The notes below the pieces were generated by a model. The model worked only from the letters and a program-made list of their open reading frames with translations, ran no database searches and was not told where the DNA came from. Positions 1 through 8,611 of a stretch of DNA of 64,000 bases are shown here, piece by piece. The translations under genes and the position numbers were made by a program. Origin of the DNA: Alistipes senegalensis (GTDB lineage: Bacteria > Bacteroidota > Bacteroidia > Bacteroidales > Rikenellaceae); assembly GCA_023665825.1 (NCBI GenBank), contig JAMPDE010000001.1:210789-274788 (forward strand). The letters run 5' to 3'. Positions within the stretch are counted from its first letter, which is position 1. Every line of letters begins with the position of its first letter.

Positions 1-2
1 TT

Positions 3-74
3 GAGTTTAACGGAAAGGGTGATGGGCGTGACGAGGATATGAGTTTCAGGGTTCGGCCTAAACAGGTTCTTTGA
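3..74 (+). CDS. C-terminal end of a gene cut by the window edge
   Basis: An open frame runs in from the left edge and stops at TGA 72-74, giving a hydrophilic 23-residue tail ending in RPKQVL. Its spacing to the next gene fits the compact small genes that follow. Too little is visible to name a family. Confidence 0.4.
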   Translation, partial: EFNGKGDGRDEDMSFRVRPKQVL

Positions 75-164
75 CTTATTGATATTGCTCCGTTCGACGA
101 CCGGCGGATGGCGGGGAGCGACACCCCGACGGAGCGCATTGTTTAACCTCTAAATTCTACAATC

Positions 165-410
165 ATGAAAACGATGTTATGCGAAGTAATGCAGGACTGC
201 AAATTACAGATGCAACGGATTATCGACAACAACGGCAGCCCCTTTTCTGCGGCCTACATGGGTGCGAAGTTCAACTACTTTTATGCACTGGCCCGATTGA
301 AAGGAGAGGTAGCGAATCGTTTCGATAAATTGAAAGCCATGTACGACGATTTTCATCGTCAGGCCAATGCGGAGGGTTGGCAGCCCGTCAAACTCGAACG
401 CTTTGAATAA
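165..410 (+). CDS. Small hypothetical ICE protein, 81 aa
   Basis: The ATG follows an AT-rich leader typical of Bacteroidetes start sites. The product is a charged, mostly helical 81-residue soluble protein without a signal peptide or membrane segment. It lies in a run of closely spaced small plus-strand genes (424-630, 627-809, SSB) of the kind that precede mobilisation modules. I do not recognise the family. A role in DNA processing or regulation would be only a guess from position. Confidence 0.65.
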   Translation: MKTMLCEVMQDCKLQMQRIIDNNGSPFSAAYMGAKFNYFYALARLKGEVANRFDKLKAMYDDFHRQANAEGWQPVKLERFE

Positions 411-423
411 AAACCGGAATGCT

Positions 424-630
424 ATGAAAACCGAACCGAAGATGGTTTATTTGGTCGAGAGCCAAACCTACAAGTATCGTCACGGCGTGGCATACGATTC
501 CATTTATCGAACGCGCGGGGTCTATACCTCGCGCGAACAGGCCGAAGCGATTGCCCGGTCTTATGACACTTGTATGACTACCGGCTTCGTCGTGGAGGTC
601 GAACTGAATAAAGAATATGAAAATTTATGA
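424..630 (+). CDS. Small hypothetical ICE protein, 68 aa
   Basis: I chose the ATG at 424 over an upstream one at 367 because 367 lies inside the previous gene and 424 follows it closely. The protein is short, with a repeated Tyr/Arg pattern (YKYRHG, YDSIYRTRG) and an acidic C-terminus. The stop overlaps the next start by 4 bases (ATGA), which implies translational coupling with the 60-residue protein downstream. Family unknown. Confidence 0.6.
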   Translation: MKTEPKMVYLVESQTYKYRHGVAYDSIYRTRGVYTSREQAEAIARSYDTCMTTGFVVEVELNKEYENL

Positions 631-809
631 AAACGTACGAAACGATCTCGGAGGCTCGAAAGGAGTTGAAAGCGAAAACAGGTCACGCATATGTTCGATA
701 TTTCATCGACAAGCGGGAAGCCTCCCCCGCAGAATATCGTCAATGTAAAGGCGATCAAACGATATATCGGAGCGGATTGGAAATTTTCGCGGAAAAAACG
801 ACGAAATAA
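627..809 (+). CDS. Small hypothetical ICE protein, 60 aa
   Basis: It starts within the stop of the preceding gene (ATGA overlap), so the two are probably made together. The product is a basic 60-residue protein, rich in Lys and Glu, with no hydrophobic segment. Its size and position suggest an ICE accessory gene, but I see no named domain. Confidence 0.55.
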   Translation: MKTYETISEARKELKAKTGHAYVRYFIDKREASPAEYRQCKGDQTIYRSGLEIFAEKTTK

Positions 810-883
810 ATCTGTAAAACATTAACTTTGAGGTGCAGAGCCTCGCAGAACCTCGCGAAGTACAGGTCAATCGCTTTGACATT

Positions 884-1228
884 ATGAAACAGCCGATGAT
901 TTTTTCGGGCAATCTGGGTGGCGACGCCGAAGTGGTAACGTTCAAGAACGGCGGCCGGATGATTAAATTCTCCGTTGCTGTCGATGAACGGCCGGTGAAA
1001 GATTCCGCAGGGAATACCATTATGGAGAACGGGTATCCCAAGACGGAACCGGAATGGTGCCGCTGCCAGATCTATGTCGCGCCGGACAAGCAGAACGCCA
1101 TCGCTGAACATCTCACAAAAGGCCGTTTCGTGGCGGTCGCAGCTTATCCGCAGGCGGAAGCATGGCTCAATAAGAACAACGAGCCGCAAGCCGGTCTTGT
1201 GTGGAACGTGATGCGGGTCGATTTCTGA
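884..1228 (+). CDS. ssb: Single-stranded DNA-binding protein (OB fold), ICE copy
   Basis: The 114-residue product has the SSB/OB-fold pattern: FSGNLGGDAEV near the start, then GGRMIKFSVAVDE, the aromatic EPEWCRCQI and FVAVAAYPQAEAW. These match the strands that contact single-stranded DNA. ATG 884 fits the family's start; the frame is open further upstream but gives an extra, unrelated extension. It lacks the long acidic tail of chromosomal SSBs, as element-borne copies often do. It probably coats transferred single-stranded DNA during conjugation or replication. It overlaps the next gene by one base (TGATG). Confidence 0.8.
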   Translation: MKQPMIFSGNLGGDAEVVTFKNGGRMIKFSVAVDERPVKDSAGNTIMENGYPKTEPEWCRCQIYVAPDKQNAIAEHLTKGRFVAVAAYPQAEAWLNKNNEPQAGLVWNVMRVDF

Positions 1229-1389
1229 TGATGGAGGAGCTGTTAGCCGACCGGATTATCGAACAGTTCGAGGAGGCGGGTATATCGTTCGATGCGTATC
1301 ATGAAGATTCGCAAAAGAACATCATAGCAGCGTATCGACAGATTACCCCCGATTTCGACGAATCGACCCTGATGTCCCGCTTTAAGTAG
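1228..1389 (+). CDS. Small acidic protein coupled to ssb, 53 aa
   Basis: Its ATG shares a base with the SSB stop codon, so it is probably coupled to ssb. A GTG at 1201 would extend it into ssb and is less likely. The product is acidic and helical (LLADRIIEQFEEAGISF, then SQKNIIAAYRQ). No family is recognised. It may be an SSB partner, by position only. Confidence 0.55.
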   Translation: MMEELLADRIIEQFEEAGISFDAYHEDSQKNIIAAYRQITPDFDESTLMSRFK

Positions 1390-1397
1390 TTCGTTCT

Positions 1398-1567
1398 TCT
1401 TCCCTTCACGCTTCAACATTCCGCAGCTCGCGACAGAAAGTCGCGGGCTGCGTTCGTTTTGCGGCATGGGCGTCGCGCGGCTCATCCGATGGTTGTGGGG
1501 ATGTCGGGTCGTTTTCGGGAGCCGCGCTTCTTCTTTTCTGGTCGTCTGGCATCATCAGCGGAACCGC
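1398..1567. repeat. Direct repeat, copy 1 (about 170 bp)
   Basis: Nearly identical to 1731-1903, with differences mainly near the middle and the right edge. It begins with the TCTTCCCTTCAC motif and contains a stem-loop formed by GCAGC..CGCGAC and GTCGCG..GCTGC. It is not part of a recognisable gene. Confidence 0.85.
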
Positions 1568-1730
1568 CCCATAGGACGGGTCGCCGGACACCTGTCCGGC
1601 TGCATGCCTCTTTCTTTTGAAAAGAAACCGGCGGCAAAGAAACTCTTTCGGGCCGCTTCGAGGCGGCTATCCGGTGCAGTGCACTTCGTGCCGCACCTCT
1701 TTATAGCCGCCTTGGCGGCCCTGCTGGTCT

Positions 1731-1903
1731 TCTTCCCTTCACGGGTCAACATTCCGCAGCTCGCGACAGAAAGTCGCGGGCTGCGTTCGTTTTGCGGCAT
1801 GGGCGTCGCGCGGCTCATCCGGCGGTCAGTGGGGATGTCGGATCGTTTTCGGGAGCCGCGCTTCTTCTTTTTGGTCGTCTGGCATCAAAAGCGGTACCGC
1901 CTG
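1731..1903. repeat. Direct repeat, copy 2 (about 170 bp)
   Basis: Second copy of the 1398-1567 repeat, offset by 333 bases. The shared hairpin and the TCTTCCCTTCAC start are retained. The spacer between copies has a different sequence, so this looks like an old duplication of a structured unit. Confidence 0.85.
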
Positions 1904-1975
1904 ACTTCGCACACCCTACGACTTCGCCGTCGGGTATTGCTCGTGGCGGCGGTGTTTCGTGTTCGGCCTTTCGCA

Positions 1976-2010
1976 GTCGCCCATGCCTCGAAAATCGAGG
2001 CATGGGCGAC
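1976..2010. repeat. Perfect 16-bp inverted repeat with a 3-nt loop
   Basis: GTCGCCCATGCCTCGA, then AAA, then its exact reverse complement. It is far longer than a typical terminator stem and has no T-run. It is one of the array of hairpins in this block. Confidence 0.85.
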
Positions 2011-2550
2011 TTTTCCCAACACGCGGCATCGCTTTCTTTGCATCCGAGAGCCAAAGAAAGCTCGGCAAAGAAACCTCCGGCTCGCTCCTGTCACCAGCTG
2101 CCACCTCTGCGGCAGCCGGTGACGACGGAACCGAGCCTACCGGTACTCGGAGAGTACCGAGAGCGGTAGCCTTCGGCGTCCGAACACAAGCCTGCGACAT
2201 TGTGTTCGGCTATCGGCTTAACGCTCGTCGTTAGGAATTTTTCGAGCTCCGTTGAAGGGCTCAAAAAATTCGCCGCACTCCTCGCTACCCCCTTCCGTCC
2301 CCCAGAGGGGAGACCTTCTTTTGTTCTCCGATTGCGACAAAAGAAGCAAAAACGCATCCGCTTTCTTTGGCTCGGGGCCCCAAAGAAACCGGAACCAAAG
2401 AAAACGCATTCACTTCCATTGCAAACGTCGTTTCGATACGTCGCGACCTTTCGGCCCAAGACCGGTGCGGATGTCTTGCCGGCCCGCCTTTCGCACATGC
2501 TTTCGCTCTCTTCCCTTCACTTGTCAACATCTCGCCCCGGCAGGGGCAGT

Positions 2551-2580
2551 CCCGCCCAGACCGCAAACGGTCTGGGCGGG
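2551..2580. repeat. Perfect 13-bp inverted repeat with a CAAA loop
   Basis: CCCGCCCAGACCG pairs with its exact complement across CAAA. The stem is very GC-rich and lacks a T-tract, so it is not an obvious terminator. Confidence 0.85.
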
Positions 2581-2741
2581 TCGCGGTCGATTTGCCGTTC
2601 GACTGGCTCGCGGCAAATCCAGCGGAGATTCGCCTATTCGCTGCCGTGCGCTCCGCCGGAGCCTCGCTTCGGCAGCGGACGAATCACACCCCCTTCGCCC
2701 CTCGATAGGGGCTCCTCCTTTCTGGAAAGGAGCAAAGCATG

Positions 2742-2782
2742 GGTCGAGTTCGGAAGTCGCTCGACGACTTCCGAACTCGACC
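2742..2782. repeat. Perfect 18-bp inverted repeat with a 5-nt loop
   Basis: The left arm 2742-2759 and right arm 2765-2782 are exact reverse complements around CTCGA. This is the longest perfect stem in the block. Confidence 0.9.
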
Positions 2783-2861
2783 GCCTTGCAGCGGAGCTGC
2801 AAGAGAGCGGTAGAAAAATGCTACTCGCCGTCTAAAATGCCGGGCAGTTCCTGCCCTCGAT

Positions 2862-2889
2862 GCTTCGGCAAACTGCGGTTTGCCGAAGC
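2862..2889. repeat. Perfect 12-bp inverted repeat
   Basis: GCTTCGGCAAAC at 2862-2873 pairs with 2878-2889 across a TGCG loop. It belongs to the same hairpin series. Confidence 0.85.
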
Positions 2890-3012
2890 GCATTTTGCGG
2901 TCGACGAATGCGAGAAAAGCGGATGCTTTTCTCTACCATCCGGCGCCCGCCGATCGGCGATCGTGTCCCGATTTTTCGGCGGCATCCCTCACGATTGCGC
3001 AAGCGCAATCTA

Positions 3013-3050
3013 TCCGCAAAATCCGCATGACTTCCTGCGGATTTTACGGA
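3013..3050. repeat. 15-bp inverted repeat with one mismatch
   Basis: TCCGCAAAATCCGCA (3013-3027) pairs with 3036-3050 except at one position. It is the penultimate hairpin before the AT-rich promoter region of the mob operon. Confidence 0.8.
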
Positions 3051-3342
3051 TGCTTCCAGCCCCGCCGAAAAATCGCTCCCCTGTTGCATTTTTCTTTTGT
3101 AACAAGCGGGAATCACGCTGACCGCGTGATTCTGGTTTCGATTCTTATTCGTAATTGTTTGAAATATAGTGCGGTGAAGTGATTTTCAAAGGAAACGAAA
3201 TAACATGTCAGGTTCCCTGATGGTTGCCTAACGTTATTCATATGCTTTTTAAGAGTAGATTATCGGTTGCCTATCGAGGTGCCTTATTTTGTGAAAAATT
3301 ATTTTTTCCAAGAATTATATAGCTATAATGTCGATATCCATT

Positions 3343-3364
3343 TTTTTGTGATAAATCACAAAAA
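3343..3364. promoter_or_regulatory. CRP/FNR-like palindrome, copy 1
   Basis: TTTTTGTGAT-AA-ATCACAAAAA is a 22-bp near-perfect palindrome lying just upstream of the -33 element of the mob operon promoter. The core TTGTGAT-N2-ATCACAA recurs at 18506, 21362 and, with two changes, at 19542. It probably binds a dimeric regulator. Its position upstream of -33 suits an activator. Confidence 0.65.
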
Positions 3365-3371
3365 TAACAGG

Positions 3372-3403
3372 TTTTGAAAGGGCATCGACTTTTCATTCCT
3401 TTG
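3372..3403 (+). promoter_or_regulatory. Bacteroidetes-type promoter for the mobilisation operon
   Basis: A TTTTG box at 3372-3376 is followed 19 bases later by TTCCTTTG at 3396-3403, one base off the -7 consensus TAnnTTTG. The first gene starts about 60 bases downstream. Confidence 0.55.
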
Positions 3404-3465
3404 CTTCCGAAGAGGGATAAAACACGGTTTTATTCGGTAACCGGATTTTATAAAACAGTGAGCTT

Positions 3466-3969
3466 ATGAAAAGAACTTTCGATGCTGCTATTCGTATTAC
3501 CGTTTCGGCGAAAGAGCAGTTATCCGCCATCGCCGAGCGCAAGCGGACTTCGTTGGGGGATGCCGCTTCGCGCATCATCCTGTACCATGCCAAGCATCGC
3601 ATCGACTACGACGAGACAGCTCCCGACAGTAAGGTTTTGATGGACATGCTGCGCAGCATCCATGTTTGCGTTACCAAGAACAGCGGTTCGGCCGAGCGTA
3701 CCGAATCGTTCATCAAGACCTTGTTGCATCAGGATGGGGCACCGGCTTCTGCCGGACACGATGGTACGTTCGATGACGCTTCGCATTCCGTTCCCGCCGA
3801 CAGCCCGCAGTTCTCCGCTTTGTCCGCGCTTCTCGAACGCTTGCTTTCCAACGCCACTTCCGCCAAGAGTTTCGACGGGACGCCCGTCATGCAGATACGC
3901 CTTCCGATCGACGAGTTCGCCCGCATCCGGCAGCAATACGACGACTTATGTACATCACGAAATTCGTAG
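3466..3969 (+). CDS. BfmA/BtgA-like mobilisation accessory protein
   Basis: The 167-residue protein starts with a short ribbon-helix-helix-like segment (IRITVSAKEQLSAIAERKRTS), which fits the BfmA/BtgA relaxosome accessory family of Bacteroides mobilisable elements. The middle is helical and the C-terminus ends in MQIRLPIDEFARIRQQYDD. It overlaps the relaxase gene by 22 bases and is first in the mob operon. It probably binds near oriT and helps load the relaxase. The family call comes from the pattern and the context, so it is moderate. Confidence 0.6.
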   Translation: MKRTFDAAIRITVSAKEQLSAIAERKRTSLGDAASRIILYHAKHRIDYDETAPDSKVLMDMLRSIHVCVTKNSGSAERTESFIKTLLHQDGAPASAGHDGTFDDASHSVPADSPQFSALSALLERLLSNATSAKSFDGTPVMQIRLPIDEFARIRQQYDDLCTSRNS

Positions 3970-6755
3970 ACAATACGCATTACAAAGGCGGGTCGGTCAT
4001 GAATTACGCTTCGTATCTCGAAAAGGAGCGGTTGATTCAGGAGCGGTTGGACGACCCTTCTTCCCGCCGGTTGTCCGCCTACCTCGACAAACAGAACGAC
4101 ACCGTTCGCGTCGAGGGGCAGGAGTATTTCTTCAACGGTGAAGGGAATACTTTCGACAGCGAGCAAGTGACCCGCGCCATCGACGGCAATGTCAAGGGTT
4201 TGAAAAAGTCCGAAGCGCGTTACTATACCTTCGCCATCTCTCCATCGCGCGAAGAAATCGAGCACTTGCGCCGTACGATCGCCGACACGCGGCAGGCCTT
4301 GTCGGATTCCGGCGAGGTCATCCCCGACAGCTTCGACGACGACTTGATGCGCGGTTATCTGAAAGATTACGCCGTTCGGTGTATGGATGCTTACGCCCGG
4401 AATTTCAATCACCCGCAGATTCGGAGCAACCGCGACCTGCTGTGGTTCGGGATGGTCGAGAAAGACCGGTATTGGAAGAACGGCGACCGCGAGGTCGGTT
4501 TCAACCGGCAAATCCTGAAACGGATCGACAAGCTCCGGCAGCGGGGTTCCGGTAGTCCCGACACCTCGAAAAAAATCGCCGAGTTGGAAAAACGGTTGAT
4601 TCGCGAATGCGACGTCCGGCCGGGCGGCAGCCGGGAGGTGTTGACCGCCATGATGCCCAAATCGGGCGACAACTGGCACATCCATGTTTGCGTCAGCCGT
4701 CGGGACATCACCGACACGTTCAGTTTGAGCCCCAATGCCAACGGGCGCGGCAGCAAGAAACACGTTTTGAACGGCAAGTCCGTTCGCGTCGGCTTCGACC
4801 GTGAGGCGTATAAAATCGGATGCGAGCAGTTGTTCGACCGCACGTTCGTCCACAGCCGCCTCGCGACCGAGAGTTACGAAAAAACGAAAGCGTTGCGGCG
4901 GCAGGGTGCTTTCGCTTACGCCAAGCAGCTCGCCAGCGACCGCGCCGTTCGGCGGGAGGAGCGGGCGGCTTTCCGCCGTGCCGGTCTGGCCGGGTATCGC
5001 GATTACTTCAACGACCTGTTGCAGTGCGAATCGCTCGACGGGCGGCAGTTGCTGCAATTGAAAGGCTTCCTCGCCCGCCAGTTGCACGCGCTCGATCCGG
5101 GCCGGTCGGTCGACGAGTGGATGGATTGCGACTTGGAGGAGTTGCAGCGGGCTTTTGCGCAGTTCGATGCGGAACCGCACTTCGACGGTTCCTACTTTAC
5201 CGAAAGCATGGCGGCCCGGCTGGGCGACAAGACCGTCGAAACCGCCGGTTTGCAGGGCGGTTATCGCCCCGTCACCGTCTCCTACCGACTGTTGCGGCGC
5301 GGCATTGCGATGCGTCGGGCGACGGATCGCCGTCGCGAGGCCATCGACCGTTGGACGACGCTGTTTTCCGACAAGTGGTACCGCGAGAATTACCGGTTCG
5401 AGAGCATCGGCCGGATGCAGCAGGCCGATACGCTCCGCATGCAGGCCGAGCATTTGAACGAACGATTGGGGGCATCCGTGTTGCTCGCCAATGCACGCGA
5501 GTATGCGGCGACCCTCGAAAAGTCGTTCGTCGACGGGTTCCTGAAAACCTATTGGGGCGATTGGAAGGGGGATACGGTCAGCCGTTTCGCACGGGATTGT
5601 TTCGGGCCGGATGCCGCCGACGTCCGAACCCCCGAAGCCTTCGGGCGCATGGCCCGCGAGCGGTTGTTGCCTGTCGATGCCCGGCAGCGCATCGACGAGC
5701 TCGCCGTGCGGTGCCGCATCGAAAGCATCGACACGCTCCGAAACCGTATCGCCGAGCTTCCTCCCGAACGGGCGACGGAGCTGACTGCGCTGCTCGAAAA
5801 ACAGTCGATCGACGAGGGGCGGACGTTGTCGTCCTTGAAAAACATCCTGTCCGATTCCGCCGTCTCCGTCTCCGACAAGGAGCAGGCCGTCCTGCGCTCG
5901 GCATTCGACGATCCCGCATTGTTCCGCCAGCTTCGGGACTTGAAGGGAGGCATTCTGAAAACGCTCGAACGGCAGCAGCCCGACATGAAACTCGATTCGT
6001 TGCAGAAGTCGTTGTCCGAATTGCTCGGACAATGCAAAGAAATCCGAGACGAATACCGAAAAGGATTCGACAAGACAATCGAAAGTTTTTTGCGGCGGGA
6101 GCTTCCCGGTTATTATCCCGTCATCGAGCAGCAGAGCCGGTTGGAAAATCTGATTCGCGAGCTGACGCCCGACCCGAAAGCGTGCTCCGATGCGATTCTT
6201 ACTGCCCGGCGGGAGGTTGCGAATGCGCTTTCGCCGCGTGCCGAGCGAATCTTCATGCAGGAGAGCCGGCGGCTTTTCGGGCCCGACGCGGTAGTGAAAA
6301 ACGAACACGATTTTGTCAAATTCGTGGAGGGGCGATTCTCGCCGGAGCAAATCGGGCAGTACAAGGCCGCCTTGCCGGAGATTTTCGCCCGCATCGAGGA
6401 GCAGCGGCGTGCCGTCGTCCAGCAGTACGCGAACGCGGTCATGGAGGGTGCCGAGCAGTGGCGTGTTCAGGCCGTGCGATTGCAGCAGGGCCATATCAAC
6501 CGTTACATCGACCGGAAGTATCCGGCACGACGGGCGAAAGAGTTGAAGGAAGAGTTGCAGCAGACCGTCGCGAAAGCGTGCCGGCGGCCCGTCTTGCAGC
6601 CGGTCGAATACAAGGTTTTCGACATCGCCGCTCGAAACGAAGTCGCCTCGCAAGCCCTCGCAAAAGTCGGGCCCGTGAAGTTGCCCGTTTCGCCGCAGTC
6701 GCTGGCGGTCAAAACCGCAATCAAATTGTTCGGAGTTTTAACCAAAGGATATTGA
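3948..6755 (+). CDS. DUF5712-type (MobB-like) conjugative relaxase
   Basis: This 935-residue protein matches the Bacteroidetes DUF5712 mobilisation family. An N-terminal DGNVKGLKKSEARYYTFAI segment and a histidine motif HIHVCVSRRD at residues 244-253 resemble the HUH metal-binding core of relaxases. The remaining 600 residues are Arg/Glu/Gln-rich and helical, as in long relaxase tails. It would nick oriT and lead the strand to the coupling protein. It follows the BfmA-like gene with an overlap and is followed within 2 bases by a small membrane protein and the coupling protein. The strong GC bias produces a long open frame on the opposite strand, which is not a gene. Confidence 0.8.
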   Translation: MYITKFVDNTHYKGGSVMNYASYLEKERLIQERLDDPSSRRLSAYLDKQNDTVRVEGQEYFFNGEGNTFDSEQVTRAIDGNVKGLKKSEARYYTFAISPSREEIEHLRRTIADTRQALSDSGEVIPDSFDDDLMRGYLKDYAVRCMDAYARNFNHPQIRSNRDLLWFGMVEKDRYWKNGDREVGFNRQILKRIDKLRQRGSGSPDTSKKIAELEKRLIRECDVRPGGSREVLTAMMPKSGDNWHIHVCVSRRDITDTFSLSPNANGRGSKKHVLNGKSVRVGFDREAYKIGCEQLFDRTFVHSRLATESYEKTKALRRQGAFAYAKQLASDRAVRREERAAFRRAGLAGYRDYFNDLLQCESLDGRQLLQLKGFLARQLHALDPGRSVDEWMDCDLEELQRAFAQFDAEPHFDGSYFTESMAARLGDKTVETAGLQGGYRPVTVSYRLLRRGIAMRRATDRRREAIDRWTTLFSDKWYRENYRFESIGRMQQADTLRMQAEHLNERLGASVLLANAREYAATLEKSFVDGFLKTYWGDWKGDTVSRFARDCFGPDAADVRTPEAFGRMARERLLPVDARQRIDELAVRCRIESIDTLRNRIAELPPERATELTALLEKQSIDEGRTLSSLKNILSDSAVSVSDKEQAVLRSAFDDPALFRQLRDLKGGILKTLERQQPDMKLDSLQKSLSELLGQCKEIRDEYRKGFDKTIESFLRRELPGYYPVIEQQSRLENLIRELTPDPKACSDAILTARREVANALSPRAERIFMQESRRLFGPDAVVKNEHDFVKFVEGRFSPEQIGQYKAALPEIFARIEEQRRAVVQQYANAVMEGAEQWRVQAVRLQQGHINRYIDRKYPARRAKELKEELQQTVAKACRRPVLQPVEYKVFDIAARNEVASQALAKVGPVKLPVSPQSLAVKTAIKLFGVLTKGY

Positions 6756-6756
6756 T

Positions 6757-6978
6757 ATGGAAGAATTGCATTTCAGCGTGCGAACCGCTTTGAAACTGTT
6801 CGCGGCCTTGTTGCTTTTCGGCGCGTGGCTGTTGGCCCGCAAAGAGGCCGAAGCGGAGCGCAGCGGCCGGGAGAAAGGCGAACGCCGGATCGTTTCGCGG
6901 TCGAGCCTCGCGATGGTCTGCGTCGCATTGGCGTTTTTGGTCATCGTCCTGTTGTGGGGCAACGCTTCGACGTTATGA
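6757..6978 (+). CDS. Small two-helix membrane protein of the mob operon
   Basis: A 73-residue protein with a hydrophobic segment near the N-terminus (ALKLFAALLLFGAWLLA), a charged linker and a second segment (MVCVALAFLVIVLLWG). It overlaps the coupling-protein start by 4 bases (ATGA). Such small proteins often sit directly ahead of VirD4/TraG-type coupling proteins and may be a separated part of their membrane domain. No specific family is recognised. Confidence 0.7.
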   Translation: MEELHFSVRTALKLFAALLLFGAWLLARKEAEAERSGREKGERRIVSRSSLAMVCVALAFLVIVLLWGNASTL

Positions 6979-8600
6979 CTTTGTTCGGTTATCTTTCGGC
7001 CGTCGCTGCGGTCGGGGCGTTGCTTTACCTTTGGAAGCGTCCCGTCGGTGTCGTGGCGATGCTTCTCGCACTCGTCTTGCCCGGCATGCTTTACCTGTGG
7101 GTCGGTGTGCCGTTGCGGACGTTCTGTTGGTCGTGGGTTCTGCCTTTGGCTGCCGGAGAGTGCCTTCTGATTCCGTTGTTCCGATTCGCCTACGTGCGGT
7201 TCAGCCGGTCGGCCAACGGATATTCCGATCTGACTTTGGAAATCGAGGACAGCGACGGACACCTGCATTACGTCAAAGGCATCAATCAGGGCACCTACAT
7301 CAACGGCGGTTCGGGTTCCGGCAAAACGGCCAGCTGCAACCGGGCCTATGCCGTGCATGCGGCCCGCTTCGGCATGCCGGTGCTCATCCACGACTTGAAG
7401 CGGTACGAATTATCGGAAACGTTGTATCCCGTCTTTCGCGATGCCGGTATTCCGTATCGCGTCTTCGCCTTGTTCGACCCCGAACGTTCCGTGCGGGTCA
7501 ATCCCATCGCACCCCGATACTTGCCCGACGAGGCGTCGTTACGCGCTCGCGTCCGGTCGTTCCTCCTCGCCGTGCAGGGGCGCGAATCGGACGGTTCGAC
7601 GGCGGACTTTTTCAATAATGCGGCTTCCTCGTTGTTGGAATCGCTGATCTGGTATTTGAAGAAGTATGCGCCGGACTATTGCCACCTGCCGTTTGTGATG
7701 TCGATACTCAACAGTCCCGACAACCTGCACGGAACCGTGAACGGCCGTCGGAAACTCTTCGGCAAACTGGAAAACATGCTCAAATCCGACCCGCAGGTCT
7801 ATTCGATGGCCGCCGCATTCTTTCAGGGAGCAGGCAATGTCGATACGACCGGCAACATCTTGCAAACGTCGATTCTGGCACTCAATACCGTCAACACCGA
7901 TGCCGGTTTCTACCTTTTGAGCGACAACGAAATCGACTTGCGCATCAACGCGCCCGGCAACCGTGTGGCGTTCGCGCTGGTCAACGACCCGAAGAATTCG
8001 ACGGCTTATGCGCCGATTCTCGCCATGATCGCCGACGCTGCGCTCACGATGATGAGCGAGCGCGGCGGCATGCCGGCCGGAGCTTTGCTCGACGAAGCCC
8101 CCGAATTGCCGGTTCTGCGGATGCAGAACTTCATGGCCACGTTGCGCAGTCTCGGCATCTGGATCGTCTACACGACGCAGGATTTGTCGCAGATTCAGCG
8201 GACGCAGGGCGGCAAGGAGTACAACCAGCGCACCGTCTTGTCGAACATGGCGCACCAGTTTCTCGGCCGCACGAGCCTCGAACAGACGGCCAAGTATTAC
8301 GAAGGCCTCATGCCGCAGGTCGAAAAGACGGAACGCAGTTACAGCAGTTCGCCGGGCGGAACCACCACCACTCGCCGCACGGTCAAGAAACCGCGTTACG
8401 AACGCACGGAGTTCTACAACCTCCGGCAGGGGGAGTTCGTCTACTTTCACGGCAGGGTCGAACGGTTCCGCTTCAAGTACGAATCGCCCGCCTGCGAACT
8501 TCCGCCCGTCGTCCGGCCGATGGACGCTGCCGGGATGCACAAGGTCGCCGCCGACATCCGGCAGGCCGCCGCCGATTTCATGAATAGATTCAATCGTTAA
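6975..8600 (+). CDS. Type IV coupling protein (VirD4/TraG/MobC family)
   Basis: The 541-residue protein has two or three N-terminal membrane segments, a Walker A motif GSGSGKT near residues 111-118, and the T4CP region containing HDLKRYE and later LLDEAPELPVL (Walker B). It then has IWIVYTTQDLSQIQ, typical of the TraD/TraG motor. ATG 6975 overlaps the preceding gene. It would dock the relaxase-DNA complex at the inner membrane and pump it into the secretion channel encoded immediately downstream. Confidence 0.9.
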   Translation: MTLFGYLSAVAAVGALLYLWKRPVGVVAMLLALVLPGMLYLWVGVPLRTFCWSWVLPLAAGECLLIPLFRFAYVRFSRSANGYSDLTLEIEDSDGHLHYVKGINQGTYINGGSGSGKTASCNRAYAVHAARFGMPVLIHDLKRYELSETLYPVFRDAGIPYRVFALFDPERSVRVNPIAPRYLPDEASLRARVRSFLLAVQGRESDGSTADFFNNAASSLLESLIWYLKKYAPDYCHLPFVMSILNSPDNLHGTVNGRRKLFGKLENMLKSDPQVYSMAAAFFQGAGNVDTTGNILQTSILALNTVNTDAGFYLLSDNEIDLRINAPGNRVAFALVNDPKNSTAYAPILAMIADAALTMMSERGGMPAGALLDEAPELPVLRMQNFMATLRSLGIWIVYTTQDLSQIQRTQGGKEYNQRTVLSNMAHQFLGRTSLEQTAKYYEGLMPQVEKTERSYSSSPGGTTTTRRTVKKPRYERTEFYNLRQGEFVYFHGRVERFRFKYESPACELPPVVRPMDAAGMHKVAADIRQAAADFMNRFNR

Positions 8601-8611
8601 ATACCAAACCT

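Larger units (their letters stand above)
1390..3465. other. Gene-free, hairpin-rich block upstream of the mobilisation genes
   Basis: About 2 kb without a convincing gene. Open frames on both strands are short, overlapping and composed of low-complexity Arg/Pro/Ser translation. The block contains a direct repeat of about 170 bp, three copies of the TCTTCCCTTCAC motif and at least nine inverted repeats with long, mostly perfect stems. Beyond those listed separately these include 2031-2061, 2364-2390, 2993-3010 and 3110-3132. The last 300 bases turn AT-rich and hold a palindrome and a promoter for the mob operon. An origin of transfer or a single-strand replication site would fit this position, but no nick site can be named. 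Confidence 0.7.

Noticed and set aside
1466..3121. Several overlapping frames of 60 to 290 codons in the hairpin-rich block
   Set aside because: They occur on both strands and in several frames at once, with Arg/Pro/Ser-rich translation and no start signals; inverted repeats create them.
3729..6653. A 974-codon open frame on the minus strand, antisense to the relaxase
   Set aside because: It is an artefact of GC-rich codon use. Its translation is low-complexity and unrelated to any family, whereas the plus-strand frame has relaxase motifs.
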